NCBI RefSeq assembly: GCF_001904745.1
Contig: NZ_MRCD01000023.1
Location: 1-64,000, forward strand
Origin: Calothrix sp. HK-06
Lineage (GTDB): Bacteria > Cyanobacteriota > Cyanobacteriia > Cyanobacteriales > Nostocaceae
Length of the DNA stretch: 64,000 bases
Direction of reading: 5' to 3'
In this document: positions 1-9,334 of the stretch, piece by piece
Layout: each line of letters begins with the position of its first letter
How positions within the stretch are numbered: the first letter of the stretch is position 1
Notes under the pieces: model-generated
What the model saw: only the letters and a program-made list of their open reading frames with translations
Databases searched by the model: none
Told to the model about the DNA's origin: nothing
Translations under genes and position numbers: made by a program

Positions 1-551
1 AGAAAGTATTTTTTAATAGTATAGCTCAACCAGCCAAAATTAATGACATGGAGTAGTAGTCATTAGTGTTATAAGTTTTGGTTAGTTGGCACGAGTAGTA
101 GGTAGGGCTATGCCTGACTTACTATTAAACTGAACTTCCCCCGGTGCCTATGTACTAAACAGCCCCTTAGCCCTTGCTGCATAAGAAATCTAGCTTTCAA
201 TGCAGATAAATCTGTACCTATGTAAGCTAAATAAATACGCTTGACATCTGTGGTAAGCTAAAAAACGGCGGTTCAACGCCTCAAATTCGCTGAGTCGCAA
301 AGCTATATGCCTCGCGAACGCAAGACCCTTTGGCAATTTGTACCCAGTAAGAGCGAATCAAAAAAGCTGGAAAGTCGCTCTGGTTAACAGTTAGCTCTTT
401 TTGCTTGGGGGGAAGTTCCGATTAAAATAATAATATTTACCTTGCATAACATAATTTTTACAATGGAAAGGGCAAGAGACAGCCCATTCCACTCTTATAA
501 TTCCACAAGATAATTCAACAAGCTAGTTCCACAGGATAAAGTGTTAGATTA
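1..551. other. Intergenic region downstream of purF
   Basis: No gene is supported here. An 11-bp inverted repeat, GAACTTCCCCC at 132-142 and its complement at 408-418, brackets about 265 bp, which could be a small non-autonomous element. A weaker hairpin candidate pairs GAGCGA near 351 with TCGCTC near 375. I see no coding frame with family resemblance and no tRNA-like fold. Confidence 0.3.
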
Positions 552-2048
552 TCAGACTGTGACTTTTTCTAGCACTAGTTTTGTGCGTTTGACTTGTTCG
601 GGTATAGCTATAGGGTAGTCACCTGTGAAACATGCTGAACAAAAGCTGTTTGTGTCTTCTTGGGTTTCTTCTAACATTCCTTCCCAACTAAGGTAAGCAA
701 GACTATCTACTTCTAGTTGTTTGCGAATTTCTTCTACAGATAAGCGTGCGGCAATTAGCTGGTCTTGAGTGTCTGTATCTATACCGTAGAAACAAGGGTG
801 AGTGACTGGGGGTGAGGATATTCGCATATGCACTTCGATGGCGCCTGCGTCACGCAAAGCTTTTACTAGTTTACGGCTAGTTGTACCTCTCACAATCGAG
901 TCATCAATAATTATCACTCTTTTGCCAACCAGAACATCTTTGAGTGGGTTAAGTTTCATTTTGATTCCCGACTCACGCATTGCTTGTGTCGGTTGGATAA
1001 ATGTACGTCCAACGTAGCGGTTTTTAATCAATCCCTCAGCATATTTAACTCCTGATTCTTGGGAGTAACCAATTGCAGCAGGTATTCCTGAGTCTGGTAC
1101 ACCAAATACTATATCCGCTTCTACAGGAGATTCAATAGCAAGTCGGCGCCCTAAGCGCATTCGATAGCTATATAATGTTTCGTTGTGCATTAAGCTATCA
1201 GGACGTGCAAAGTAAATCATTTCAAACACGCATAGCTTTCTTTGTGGCTTTTTGCTCCAATGGTATGATGCTAATCCAGCTTCGGTAATCCATACAACCT
1301 CACCTGGCTCAACATCACGCAAATAATCGGCACCAATTATATCTAAACCACAAGTTTCTGATGATAATACATAGCGAACCGGATTAGAGCCAATTGTACC
1401 TATTACAAGTGGACGAATACCATTGGGGTCACGTACACCCATTATTCCTACTGGTGTACCCACTACTAAACTAAATGCACCTTCACAACGATGAAATGCT
1501 TTAATGGCGCCATCTAACCAGTCTAATCCGGCGCCTACCTCCTGCGCGATTGCATACGCTATCATTTCGGAGTCAGTTGTTGTCACCAAGTTAATACTGT
1601 CTTTTACAAGTTCGTCACGCAATTTTACAGTGTTGACTAAATTGCCATTATGTGCTAAAGCTAATTTACCTAAACGTGTATCTACAACAGCAGGTTGAGC
1701 ATTAACTTTACGACTAGAACCTGTAGTGGAATAGCGCGTGTGACCGACACCAATTGTACCAGGCAGTTCGCTTAAAACCGATTCGTTGAAGACTTGAGAG
1801 ACTAGACCCATGTCTTTGTGTAAGTACACTGTGTCACCCAGAAACGTAGCAATACCTGCTGATTCTTGACCTCGGTGTTGCAGTGCATACAATCCGAAAT
1901 AAGTTAGCTTGGCAACATCCTCATCGGGTGCGTAAATGCCAAAAACTCCACAAGCTTCTTCCGGCTTGTCGGGTCGTTCATGATAGTTGCTATCCTCGTT
2001 GGTAGATTGAGAATCGCAATCCGAAGTGACGGGATGATTGGGAACCAT
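552..2048 (-). CDS. purF: Amidophosphoribosyltransferase (PurF)
   Basis: Catalyses the first committed step of purine synthesis, PRPP plus glutamine to 5-phosphoribosylamine. The 498-residue protein has a class II (Ntn) glutaminase domain whose nucleophile is Cys33 (ACGVFGIYAP), preceded by a 32-residue propeptide that is normally cleaved off. The PRPP-binding loop IIIIDDSIVRGTTS lies in the C-terminal phosphoribosyltransferase domain. Cysteines at CVFEMIY, HPCFYG and CSACF fit the oxygen-sensitive [4Fe-4S] form found in Bacillus and cyanobacteria. Length is normal. It lies about 290 bp downstream of purL on the same strand, the usual cyanobacterial purL-purF order. The ATG at 2046-2048 is followed by a propeptide of typical length, so the start is likely right. 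Confidence 0.96.
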   Translation of the reverse strand: MVPNHPVTSDCDSQSTNEDSNYHERPDKPEEACGVFGIYAPDEDVAKLTYFGLYALQHRGQESAGIATFLGDTVYLHKDMGLVSQVFNESVLSELPGTIGVGHTRYSTTGSSRKVNAQPAVVDTRLGKLALAHNGNLVNTVKLRDELVKDSINLVTTTDSEMIAYAIAQEVGAGLDWLDGAIKAFHRCEGAFSLVVGTPVGIMGVRDPNGIRPLVIGTIGSNPVRYVLSSETCGLDIIGADYLRDVEPGEVVWITEAGLASYHWSKKPQRKLCVFEMIYFARPDSLMHNETLYSYRMRLGRRLAIESPVEADIVFGVPDSGIPAAIGYSQESGVKYAEGLIKNRYVGRTFIQPTQAMRESGIKMKLNPLKDVLVGKRVIIIDDSIVRGTTSRKLVKALRDAGAIEVHMRISSPPVTHPCFYGIDTDTQDQLIAARLSVEEIRKQLEVDSLAYLSWEGMLEETQEDTNSFCSACFTGDYPIAIPEQVKRTKLVLEKVTV

Positions 2049-2219
2049 GCGCTTATATGCTCCTGATGATAAGATGTCGGTCAGTCACAGGGATGAGTAA
2101 TTGTCCAGTTCGGGAAAACTGGCAAAACTTAAGAAATGTGGAAAAATGCAAAAATATTCCGTTGGGTAGTGGTGGAAGAATAATTAAATATTTCTTAACC
2201 ATCCATTAAAACAGTACCG

Positions 2220-2345
2220 CAAAATCAGTTAAAAGTGATGAATTTTTAGTCATGAGTGCTGAGTGCTGAGTGCTGAGTTGGAACTCTTAACTCCTAACTC
2301 TTAACTTATAAATATACTCAGGACTCAGCACTTTCTACTCAGCAC
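2220..2345. repeat. TGCTGAG heptamer tandem repeats and inverted repeat
   Basis: The purL-purF gap contains three tandem copies of the heptamer GAGTGCT/TGCTGAG, then CTCAGCACT copies in the opposite orientation, so the region can fold. Similar CTCAGCACT blocks occur at 8518-8572. Short tandem heptamers of this kind are characteristic of filamentous cyanobacterial intergenic DNA. Confidence 0.7.
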
Positions 2346-4684
2346 TCTATTGAAAGTCTTCGTTCAATAGCGTTAAAAAAGTTTAAGCTGATTTCTTCAA
2401 TCGTAACTCTGATTAAAGTTTGGTTATCAGATGTTGTTACCTGTAAACCTGTATCGCAATTACCGACCTTGCCAAGTTTTTGCCAATGATTAGCCAAGTT
2501 TTTATTTATGTATGATTCCCATTCTATTTGTACTTCTGGTGATACAGAGACTACTATTCTGGCGCCACTTTCTCCAAACAGCAATTCATCAGGGCGTATA
2601 TTAGCTATGTCGTTAGATGGTAATTCTATAGTGGCACCGCAAATGGATGCAATACAACATTCTGCAAGTGCTACAGTTAAACCACCTTCCGCACAGTCAT
2701 GCGCTGAACGTATCCAATTAAGATGAATTCCTTCACGACAAACTTTTTGGACTCGACGTTCTAAATCAAAATCGATACGTGGCGGTTTACCAGCAATAGT
2801 ATTATGAATTGTCGCTAAATATTCTGATGCTCCCAGTTCGGTTTTAGATTGTACGGTTACACCTAATAAATAAATTACATCACCTGCTTTTTGCCAAGCT
2901 TGACCACAAATATTGTTTAAATTGCTAATTGCACCGACCATTCCCACTACAGGTGTTGGATAAATTGCTTGTGGATTTCCCTGTGAATCGAGCGTTTCAT
3001 TATACAAAGAAACGTTTCCACCCGTGACGGGAGTGTCTAATTCGCGGCAACCTTCTGCTAAACCTCGACAAGCTTCTGATAATTGCCAGTAACCTATGGG
3101 TTTTTCTGGACTACCAAAATTTAAGTTATCTGTAACAGCTATTGGTTCGGCACCTACACAGCTAAGATTACGTGCAGCTTCAGCAACAACTGCTTTGGCG
3201 CCTTCATATGGGTCAAGATAAACGTAACGCGGATTGCAGTCAACAGTCGCAGCAACACCCTTATAGAAAGTAGAATTTTTTACTCCTTCCTTGGGACGTA
3301 ATCTTAATATTGCAGCATCGGCGCCACCTGGAAGCATAACCGTATTATTCTGGACTTGATGGTCATATTGACGGTAAACCCAACGTTTCGACGCAATATT
3401 TGGTGTATCGAGCAAAGTTAATAAAACATCGTTCCAAGTTAGTTTTTTACCTTGCACCTCAATACCAGATGCTGTACAGCTAGGTAATTTTTCAGGTGTC
3501 CATTTCCAAGCTTCTTGGGCATATTCTGGTGGTTCTTTAAGTGATGCGCGCTCATATAAAGGGGTATTTTCTGCCAATGCCGAAGCAGGAATTTCGGCGG
3601 CAATTTCTCCCTTGAATAAAATTCTGACTATAGGTTCTTCAATTACGGTACCTGCAACAACTGCATGAAGTCCCCAACGATGGAAAATATCGATTAACTC
3701 TTGTTCGCGTCCTTTGTGTGCCACAAACAACATCCGTTCTTGTGACTCGGAAAGTAGATATTCATATGGCACCATCCCAGTTTCCCGCACTGGTACTTTG
3801 TCTAAATCAAACTCAATGCCCACTCCACCTTTTGCTGCCATTTCGGCAGTGGAACAAGTAATACCTGCTGCTCCCATATCTTGGGCAGCAACTACGGCGC
3901 CTGTTTTGAATGCTTCTAAACAAGCTTCTATTAAAGATTTTTCTAAAAATGGGTCGCCTACCTGTACAGCCGGACGGTCATCCATTGATTGATCGCTAAG
4001 TTCGGCACTAGCAAAACTGGCGCCTCCCATTCCATCGCGTCCTGTTGTCGAGCCAACATATAATACAGGGTTGCCAAATCCGGAGGCGCCGGATTTTACT
4101 ATTTCTGGCGTTTCCATTAACCCTAGTGCCATCACATTAACTAAAGGGTTGCCTGAATAAGCAGGGTCAAAATAAACTTCTCCACCAACAGTGGGGACTC
4201 CAACCGCATTACCGTAGTGAGAAATACCAGCAACTACACCTTGAAATAATCTTTGAGTTCTAGAATCTTCTAATGAACCGAATCGCAGCGAATTTAGTAC
4301 AGCAATGGGACGCGCACCCATTGTAAAAATATCTCTAAGTATACCACCAACACCTGTAGCGGCGCCTTGAAATGGTTCGACGGCAGAAGGGTGATTATGC
4401 GATTCGATTTTAAACGCTAGTTGTAAACCGTCACCAATGTCCACAACACCAGCATTTTCACCAGGACCAACGAGAACGTGCTTACCTGTGGTAGGGAACT
4501 GCTTTAATAAAGGTCGAGAATTTTTATAGCAGCAGTGTTCTGACCACATTACACCAAACATTCCCAACTCAGCTTTATTAGGATGGCGCCCTAATCTATT
4601 AAATATTTCTTGGTATTCTTCGGGCTTAATGCCTTCTTCGGCGATTTCTTGGGGAGAAAACGGAGGTTGTGAGGAGACGGTCAT
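2339..4684 (-). CDS. purL: Phosphoribosylformylglycinamidine synthase subunit PurL
   Basis: ATP-dependent amination of FGAR to FGAM in purine synthesis; this small-type PurL works with separate PurQ and PurS subunits, which are not in this window. The protein is about 781 residues, normal for the class. Conserved segments include [10 protein letters not shown] near the N-terminus, the glycine-rich [14 protein letters not shown], a first AIRS-like half with [20 protein letters not shown], and a second half with [12 protein letters not shown] and [12 protein letters not shown]. The open frame extends 18 codons further upstream to 4738, but family members begin near the [10 protein letters not shown] segment, so I chose the ATG at 4682-4684. 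It precedes purF on the same strand. Confidence 0.95.
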   Translation of the reverse strand: MTVSSQPPFSPQEIAEEGIKPEEYQEIFNRLGRHPNKAELGMFGVMWSEHCCYKNSRPLLKQFPTTGKHVLVGPGENAGVVDIGDGLQLAFKIESHNHPSAVEPFQGAATGVGGILRDIFTMGARPIAVLNSLRFGSLEDSRTQRLFQGVVAGISHYGNAVGVPTVGGEVYFDPAYSGNPLVNVMALGLMETPEIVKSGASGFGNPVLYVGSTTGRDGMGGASFASAELSDQSMDDRPAVQVGDPFLEKSLIEACLEAFKTGAVVAAQDMGAAGITCSTAEMAAKGGVGIEFDLDKVPVRETGMVPYEYLLSESQERMLFVAHKGREQELIDIFHRWGLHAVVAGTVIEEPIVRILFKGEIAAEIPASALAENTPLYERASLKEPPEYAQEAWKWTPEKLPSCTASGIEVQGKKLTWNDVLLTLLDTPNIASKRWVYRQYDHQVQNNTVMLPGGADAAILRLRPKEGVKNSTFYKGVAATVDCNPRYVYLDPYEGAKAVVAEAARNLSCVGAEPIAVTDNLNFGSPEKPIGYWQLSEACRGLAEGCRELDTPVTGGNVSLYNETLDSQGNPQAIYPTPVVGMVGAISNLNNICGQAWQKAGDVIYLLGVTVQSKTELGASEYLATIHNTIAGKPPRIDFDLERRVQKVCREGIHLNWIRSAHDCAEGGLTVALAECCIASICGATIELPSNDIANIRPDELLFGESGARIVVSVSPEVQIEWESYINKNLANHWQKLGKVGNCDTGLQVTTSDNQTLIRVTIEEISLNFFNAIERRLSIEC

Positions 4685-5043
4685 ATTGAAGTATGCACCA
4701 TAGCGACAGAGGAATATTCTACCCATTTCTGTCACCACTGTGTTAATTACCTGGGTCTAGAAACCGGGTTTCTACACATTCATTGTCGCAGACAAATCGT
4801 CATTTTTATAACAAACTTCAAATAAGAAACGCGGTTTCTAACTTATTAGCCGTTATTATATAAACTATTGGCATAGCTTATTGATATTGTAACAGTGCTT
4901 ACGGTTCTAAATGACATTATATGCATTGGTACCATAAAAATCGGTATCAAACATAGTGCTAGGTTTTTTAAGGTTAAAACTGAATTTACCTATTCAGGCG
5001 TCCTTGGAGAAGAGGGATACTACGAAATAGCAGGCGCCTGTAT
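4685..5043. other. Intergenic region with AGAAACCNGGTTTCT palindrome
   Basis: The stretch upstream of purL contains one copy of the dispersed palindrome AGAAACCGGGTTTCT at 4759-4773 and a GGCGCC site near 5033. No coding sequence is supported. A promoter for purL must lie here but I cannot place it with confidence. Confidence 0.35.
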
Positions 5044-5059
5044 TGTGATGACAATCACA
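5044..5059. promoter_or_regulatory. CRP-type operator, copy 1
   Basis: TGTGATGACAATCACA is a perfect TGTGA-N6-TCACA palindrome, the consensus bound by cAMP receptor proteins including cyanobacterial SYCRP1 and AnCrpA. It ends 43 nt before an AATAAT -10-like element at 5103-5108. The inferred RNA start near 5115 puts the operator centre at about -63, the class I activator position. The same arrangement recurs in copy 2. Confidence 0.75.
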
Positions 5060-5114
5060 TAGATACATGATTAAGATCGTCTTCTTTAGGTTGTGACACT
5101 GGAATAATAAAGAT

Positions 5115-5190
5115 ACTGAACTCTAGCCGAGTCATTAATAGGGAACACACTAAGCGCCGACAGCCTTTTACCAGACTGTCGGTTTTTTGT
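5115..5190 (+). ncRNA. Small RNA, tandem copy 1, with Rho-independent terminator
   Basis: An approximately 75-nt transcript is inferred. It starts near ACTGAACTC, contains a short hairpin (ACTC-tagcc-GAGT), a linker with AGGGAACACACTAAG, and a terminator stem CCGACAG (5157-5163) pairing with CTGTCGG (5176-5182), followed by a T run. A near-identical copy lies 180 bp downstream. The terminator loop differs between copies (CCTTTTACCAGA against CCTTTGAACAAGA) while the stem is unchanged, as expected for a functional hairpin. I do not recognise the family; tandem layout recalls NsiR1 of Nostoc, but there is no hetF here and I cannot match the sequence from memory. Confidence 0.7.
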
Positions 5191-5221
5191 TTTACACGTA
5201 AATCCGTTTAATTGCTTACAG

Positions 5222-5237
5222 TGTGACGCTAATCACA
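5222..5237. promoter_or_regulatory. CRP-type operator, copy 2
   Basis: TGTGACGCTAATCACA, again a perfect TGTGA-N6-TCACA site, with a spacer different from copy 1. It ends 43 nt before CATAAT at 5281-5286, exactly the same spacing as in copy 1, although the DNA between operator and -10 has diverged. Conserved half-sites and spacing within diverged sequence argue for selection. Confidence 0.78.
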
Positions 5238-5293
5238 AACTTATATGATGTTGGTCGTATCGCTCACAGTATAAGGGGTGCATAATAAAAGAC

Positions 5294-5371
5294 AACTGAA
5301 CTCTAGCCGAGTCATTAATAGGGAACACACTAAGCACCGACAGCCTTTGAACAAGACTGTCGGTTTTTTGT
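5294..5371 (+). ncRNA. Small RNA, tandem copy 2, with Rho-independent terminator
   Basis: This is the second copy of the small RNA. It shares an almost unbroken block with copy 1 from ACTGAACTC through the terminator, with CCGACAG pairing to CTGTCGG before TTTTTTGTTTTT. It is convergent with apcD, which ends at 5522 on the other strand. The T run lies on the plus strand only, so the hairpin terminates plus-strand transcripts and is not simply the apcD terminator. The -10-like CATAAT sits at 5281-5286. Confidence 0.72.
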
Positions 5372-5521
5372 TTTTATAGTTAGGTACATAAAATTTCCCC
5401 ACAGCTCGTTGGTAATTCGACACTAATGCCAAGCTTTCCAACAAGCTGTGGGGAGTTACAATCTTAATAGATGATTTATATCGAGGCTGCAAGCTAGTAC
5501 GCTACTGAAGAAGACGTTTGA

Positions 5522-6007
5522 TTATGACATTCCTTGAATGATGTAATCAAAGTAAGGTGCTGCTTGAGAAGCATCGTCAGCAGTAAGCAAGTCGAGAGAC
5601 GCAGCTTTAAGACAGCCTATCGCTTCTACCATTCCGGGTAGGGGTACACCCAAGGAATTGTACATTTCGCGGGCGCCGACGATACCAATTTTTTCGATTG
5701 GCTCTATGTCACCAGCAAGAACACCGTATGTAACGAGACGTAAGTACCAGCCAAAATCGCGGATACATTGAGCGCGCTCACGTTGTCCGTAAGCATTACC
5801 TCCAGGAGAGATAAAGTCAGGACGCTTACGCCATAATTGTTTAGTTGCTTCTTGAACAATTTTCTTTTCGTTTTCAGAGAGGGTAGAAACAATGCGTACC
5901 CGCTGTGTACCTGTTGTCAAAAAGTCTTTGATACTTTTGAGTTCGCCACTGCTAGGGTAACGCAGTTCGTCGTCGGCTTTGAGAATAACTTGGCTTACTA
6001 CAGTCAT
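5522..6007 (-). CDS. apcD: Allophycocyanin alpha-B subunit (ApcD)
   Basis: Minor phycobilisome core subunit that acts as a terminal emitter and passes excitation energy to the photosystems, particularly photosystem I. The 161 residues match the family length exactly. The chromophore cysteine is Cys81 in [14 protein letters not shown], and the protein has the ApcD-type start [17 protein letters not shown] and end PYFDYIIQ. It stands alone, without linker or other apc genes, as is usual for apcD. Upstream is the divergent rlmD-like gene; downstream lie the tandem small RNAs on the opposite strand. Confidence 0.96.
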   Translation of the reverse strand: MTVVSQVILKADDELRYPSSGELKSIKDFLTTGTQRVRIVSTLSENEKKIVQEATKQLWRKRPDFISPGGNAYGQRERAQCIRDFGWYLRLVTYGVLAGDIEPIEKIGIVGAREMYNSLGVPLPGMVEAIGCLKAASLDLLTADDASQAAPYFDYIIQGMS

Positions 6008-6136
6008 GATTAATGCAGCATGAAATATTATTAGCTAGTTTAACGAGTCTTGAGTACACAAGTGAAGTCAAAGCAAAAAGTGCTTATTGAAATTATACGT
6101 TTAGTGATGGGTAAAAGTAATACGCAGTAGGTATTT

Positions 6137-7510
6137 ATGACTAATTGGCAGCAGGGTGAATTAATTGAACTTGAAATTACTGACCTTAATGATGATGGGG
6201 ATGGAGTTGGACGGGCATTTAATAGAGTAGTGTTTGTGCCTGACACAGTACCAGGTGATGTTGTAGAAGCGCGTTTAGTTTTCGTTAAACCTAAATATGG
6301 GCACGCAATTCTAAAGAAAATATTAAAATCTTCAATTCATCGGGTTCGACCAAGTTGTATTGTGGCTGATAAGTGTGGGGGGTGTACTTGGCAGCATATT
6401 GATTATGAATATCAACTCGAAGCGAAGCGTAATCAAGTTGTTCAAGCTTTAGAGCGAATTGGGGGTTTTGTGGCGCCACGTGTTGATGAGGTACTGCATT
6501 CGACAGCGCTTGGGTATCGCAATAAGGCAACTTATCCGGTTGGGACATCAGCGACAGGTAACTTTGTGGCTGGTTATTACCAAAAAAATAGTCATCAAAT
6601 TGTCAATATAAATCAGTGTCCTGTGCAAGATGAGCGTTTAAACCCGCTGTTACATAAAGTCAAGCTAGATATACAGTCTAATGGTTGGCAAGGTTATAAT
6701 GAAAAGCTGCATACTGGGTTAATTCGCCATATCGGCTTGCGTATTGGGCGCCGGACAGGAGAAATATTATTAACGCTGGTGGTAAATCAATGGAATATAC
6801 CAGGTATTGAGACAGTAGCGCAAGAGTGGTTAGACAGCACACCCCCACTTGTAGGAGTGATGTTAAACCTGAATGGCGAGCGTACTAATGCCATTTTTGG
6901 GCGAGAAAGTCGTCTAGTTGCTGGCAGAAATTTCTTGCGAGAAGAATTTACCGAGCTGGAATTTCAGGTACGTCCCGACACGTTTTTTCAGGTTTACACA
7001 GAAACAGCAGAAGCGTTGGTACAGCAAATAAAAATGGAATTGGGACTTAAGGGTAAAGAAACTTTACTTGATGCTTATTGTGGAATTGGGACTTTAACTC
7101 TTCCACTAGCAAAGCATGTTGGTCAAGCAATTGGTATAGAGGTACAACCAGAAGCTATAGAACAAGCACGTACAAATGCTCAACATAATGGCATTGATAA
7201 CGTCAAGTTTTATGCTGGAACCGTTGAAAAACTCATTCTTTCAATAGATGTTAAACCAGATATCGTTGTTCTCGACCCACCCCGCAAAGGTTGTGACAAG
7301 AGCGTTATACAAGCTTTTCTTGAGTTGAAACCAAAACGTATTGTTTACGTTAGCTGTAAAGTTGCCACATTGGCACGTGACTTAAAAATACTCTGTCAAG
7401 ATGGAGTATATACCTTAACGCACGTTACTCCCGCCGATTTCTTCCCTCAAACCGCACATGTGGAAGCTGCTGCATATCTTGTGTTATCACAGTTAGATAT
7501 AGGCAGTTAG
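6137..7510 (+). CDS. rlmD: 23S rRNA (uracil-5-)-methyltransferase RlmD/RumA family
   Basis: SAM-dependent methylation of a uracil C5 in 23S rRNA. The 457-residue protein has an N-terminal TRAM RNA-binding domain (about residues 5-60, rich in LNDDGDGVGR-type sequence), a cysteine cluster ADKCGGCTW that with a further Cys would hold a [4Fe-4S] cluster, a Rossmann SAM site DAYCGIGTLTLPLAKHVG, and the catalytic motif VLDPPRKGCD followed by YVSCK with nucleophile Cys407. Family members differ in the exact uridine modified (RlmC, RlmD, RlmCD), so the target base is inferred. The gene is divergent from apcD with about 130 bp between starts. Confidence 0.9.
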   Translation: MTNWQQGELIELEITDLNDDGDGVGRAFNRVVFVPDTVPGDVVEARLVFVKPKYGHAILKKILKSSIHRVRPSCIVADKCGGCTWQHIDYEYQLEAKRNQVVQALERIGGFVAPRVDEVLHSTALGYRNKATYPVGTSATGNFVAGYYQKNSHQIVNINQCPVQDERLNPLLHKVKLDIQSNGWQGYNEKLHTGLIRHIGLRIGRRTGEILLTLVVNQWNIPGIETVAQEWLDSTPPLVGVMLNLNGERTNAIFGRESRLVAGRNFLREEFTELEFQVRPDTFFQVYTETAEALVQQIKMELGLKGKETLLDAYCGIGTLTLPLAKHVGQAIGIEVQPEAIEQARTNAQHNGIDNVKFYAGTVEKLILSIDVKPDIVVLDPPRKGCDKSVIQAFLELKPKRIVYVSCKVATLARDLKILCQDGVYTLTHVTPADFFPQTAHVEAAAYLVLSQLDIGS

Positions 7511-8018
7511 GGATTAAACAACAATCGCCCGAATTTCAAATTTGTAGTCTAGCGCATAGTAAAAATGCTAAAATTGAATTAAGCTAAAAATATAATTCCT
7601 TTTAATTAAAGAAATTGAAGTGGCATTGTCACTTATTACATATGAATGAAGTTGTCAACAACTATAAATCGGTTTTCCTATTGGCGCCTGTGACAGTTGC
7701 TTGGTTCAGTATTGGTTCCATTCAAACGTACTTTTGCTAATGGTCAACTTCAAAAGCATATAAAATTGCTTATAGACTAGTTGAATACGAGTATTTAGTA
7801 GCGCTAAAAATTTAGTGATTAAATATGGGTACTCAGTTGGTGATATAGTTAAATGTTGCAACCCATTAATATTAAGGAGAGACTTTGCTCCCTAGCTATT
7901 TTCAAAATTTAGTTTTAAAGACGCAAGTTTGACAGTGCGACCGTCTCAATATAATCAGGGTGCCTGTGTAACGCAAACTGATGTCTAGAAGACCGAACGA
8001 AAGCTACGGGGTTTACTT
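7511..8018. other. Gene-free region upstream of anti-sigma factor
   Basis: About 500 bp with no supported gene. There is a small GGAG/CTCC hairpin near 7876-7897 and a GGCGCC site near 7683. The last part is presumably the leader of the GTG-started gene at 8019. I could not identify a riboswitch, small RNA or repeat family here. Confidence 0.3.
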
Positions 8019-8507
8019 GTGATTACTATCTCGCTCCGTCCTGTTGGACGCAATTGGGGAACGATTAGTTTCGCCTCCACTCTATATCTCTGTCCTATAT
8101 TAGATTTACTCCTGGCAGAGATTCCCGCGAAAATGCAAGCAGAATTACGATTAGGGCTTCAAGAAGCTCTAGTCAACGCCGCTAAACATGGTAATAATTT
8201 AGACCCTAGTAAGAAAGTTATAGTTCGTTTTTCGCTTATTGATAATCAATACTGGTGGGTCATATCAGACCAAGGTGGAGGTTTTGACGTTAAGTCAGCT
8301 CCTGGTAATATACACGCAGACCCGTTTGAAACATCCTTAAATTGTGATGATGATCCCACTGAATATCTGCCTCCTGACGAAGCAGAAAGTGGTCGGGGTT
8401 TATGTATTCTACATCAAATTTTTGACCAAGTTGAATGGAATCGCAAGGGCACAGAGCTACGGCTTTGTAAACAAGTTGAAACACGACCACGACTATTGAG
8501 AAAATAG
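8019..8507 (+). CDS. RsbW-like anti-sigma factor / ATP-binding protein (HATPase_c_2)
   Basis: A 162-residue GHKL ATPase of the serine/threonine anti-sigma kinase type. The N box (GLQEALVNAAKHGNN), G1 box (ISDQGGGFD) and G2 box (ESGRGLCILHQI) are all present, so ATP binding is likely. Such proteins sequester sigma factors and phosphorylate a STAS-domain antagonist. It starts with GTG at 8019-8021. No sigma factor or STAS gene is adjacent; another partner-switching set lies at 24.5-26.7 kb. Its partner is unknown. Confidence 0.85.
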   Translation: MITISLRPVGRNWGTISFASTLYLCPILDLLLAEIPAKMQAELRLGLQEALVNAAKHGNNLDPSKKVIVRFSLIDNQYWWVISDQGGGFDVKSAPGNIHADPFETSLNCDDDPTEYLPPDEAESGRGLCILHQIFDQVEWNRKGTELRLCKQVETRPRLLRK

Positions 8508-8517
8508 TAAAAAGTGG

Positions 8518-8572
8518 TGAATGCTGAGTAGTAAGTAGTAACTCAGCACTCACCACTCATTACTCAGCACTT
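8518..8572. repeat. CTCAGCACT/TGCTGAG inverted repeat block
   Basis: Between two convergent genes lies a block of TGCTGAGTA and CTCAGCACT copies that can form a long hairpin, related to the block at 2220-2345. It may act as a bidirectional terminator, although no clean T run accompanies it. Confidence 0.6.
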
Positions 8573-8849
8573 ATTTGGTTCCATGTGTTGGACAGGGTGG
8601 CGCCGATATCGAGCGGTCGAGCCAGCCCACAGCTTGTTGTAGCCTTTGTTGTGCTTCTTCCTTTTCGTCTTTCAGTAAAAATACGAGTGCGGCGGCAACT
8701 TGTTCGCTAGCACGCGCTTTTCGATTAGACTTGAGTCGGTGCCAGTCGTTTGGCGAAATACCAAGTCTTTCTAAAAGTGCTTGCGCTAGTTCTAAATCGC
8801 TAAATTCTTGTAGTTGCTTTGTTTTAGGCTGTTGTGTAGATTGAAACAT
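8571..8849 (-). CDS. Small conserved cyanobacterial protein (possibly DUF6439)
   Basis: A 92-residue soluble, helix-rich protein. The middle is a run of predicted helices (LQEFSDLELAQALLERLG, then SEQVAAALVFLLK, then EEAQQRLQQAVGWLDRS). I think it belongs to the cyanobacterial DUF6439 family but cannot confirm that. No function is known. It is divergent from the next gene, and its 3' end abuts the TGCTGAG repeat block at 8518-8572. Confidence 0.7.
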   Translation of the reverse strand: MFQSTQQPKTKQLQEFSDLELAQALLERLGISPNDWHRLKSNRKARASEQVAAALVFLLKDEKEEAQQRLQQAVGWLDRSISAPPCPTHGTK

Positions 8850-8961
8850 AGTAATGTAGAGACGTCATATATCACGTCTTTCTTTATGGGTGGGTAATGA
8901 CTAATCAGTGGTTGTTGTACTATAACCGGATTTATATTTAATTTTAGTTTACAGCCTATCC

Positions 8962-9327
8962 ATGAAGCCGCCGAAAAAACAGAATGAGCCATCGGGTGAT
9001 GATTCATCGCAGTCACAAGAATTCCAGCAAGGACTCTCTGATGTAGAGCAAGCGTTAATTGCGCTTAAAGAACGTTACGAGCAGGTTGAGAATGATTATA
9101 GCTTACAAAATGAACTGAAACGGCGCCGCTCGGAACTTCGCAAAAGTAATTTACCAGAAATGAAAGCGGAGTTAAAGCATATAGAGCAACAGTTAGAAGT
9201 ATTGGAAATTAACCTAGAAAGTCGGTTATTGAACTGGCGCTCGTTTAAAGACCCGTTTTGGCAGATTGTCCGCTTCAGTGGATTGGGCGTTATTATAGGC
9301 TGGTTATTAAAGTCTTACACACTGTGA
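8962..9327 (+). CDS. Coiled-coil membrane-anchored protein, unknown function
   Basis: A 121-residue protein with a polar N-terminus ([17 protein letters not shown]), a long charged coiled-coil (about residues 25-90, heptad-like [14 protein letters not shown] and [16 protein letters not shown]) and one C-terminal membrane segment ([14 protein letters not shown]). This is a tail-anchored layout. The asnS start codon follows only 7 bp after its stop, so the two are probably co-transcribed. I do not recognise a named family. Confidence 0.75.
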   Translation: MKPPKKQNEPSGDDSSQSQEFQQGLSDVEQALIALKERYEQVENDYSLQNELKRRRSELRKSNLPEMKAELKHIEQQLEVLEINLESRLLNWRSFKDPFWQIVRFSGLGVIIGWLLKSYTL

Positions 9328-9334
9328 TAAAAAT

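Noticed and set aside
802-1017. Plus-strand frames inside purF, purL, purH, asnS and other genes
   Set aside because: They are antisense or out-of-frame shadows of well-identified proteins, with no independent support.
2220-2345. CRISPR array
   Set aside because: The repeats are heptamers without spacers and no cas genes are present.
5115-5371. Identification of the tandem RNA as NsiR1
   Set aside because: Only the tandem layout matches; the locus is not next to hetF and I cannot verify the sequence. It is left unnamed.
5241-5492. 83-residue minus-strand frame across the second small RNA copy
   Set aside because: It is antisense to the duplicated RNA and terminator, has no family resemblance, and its equivalent is absent over the first copy.
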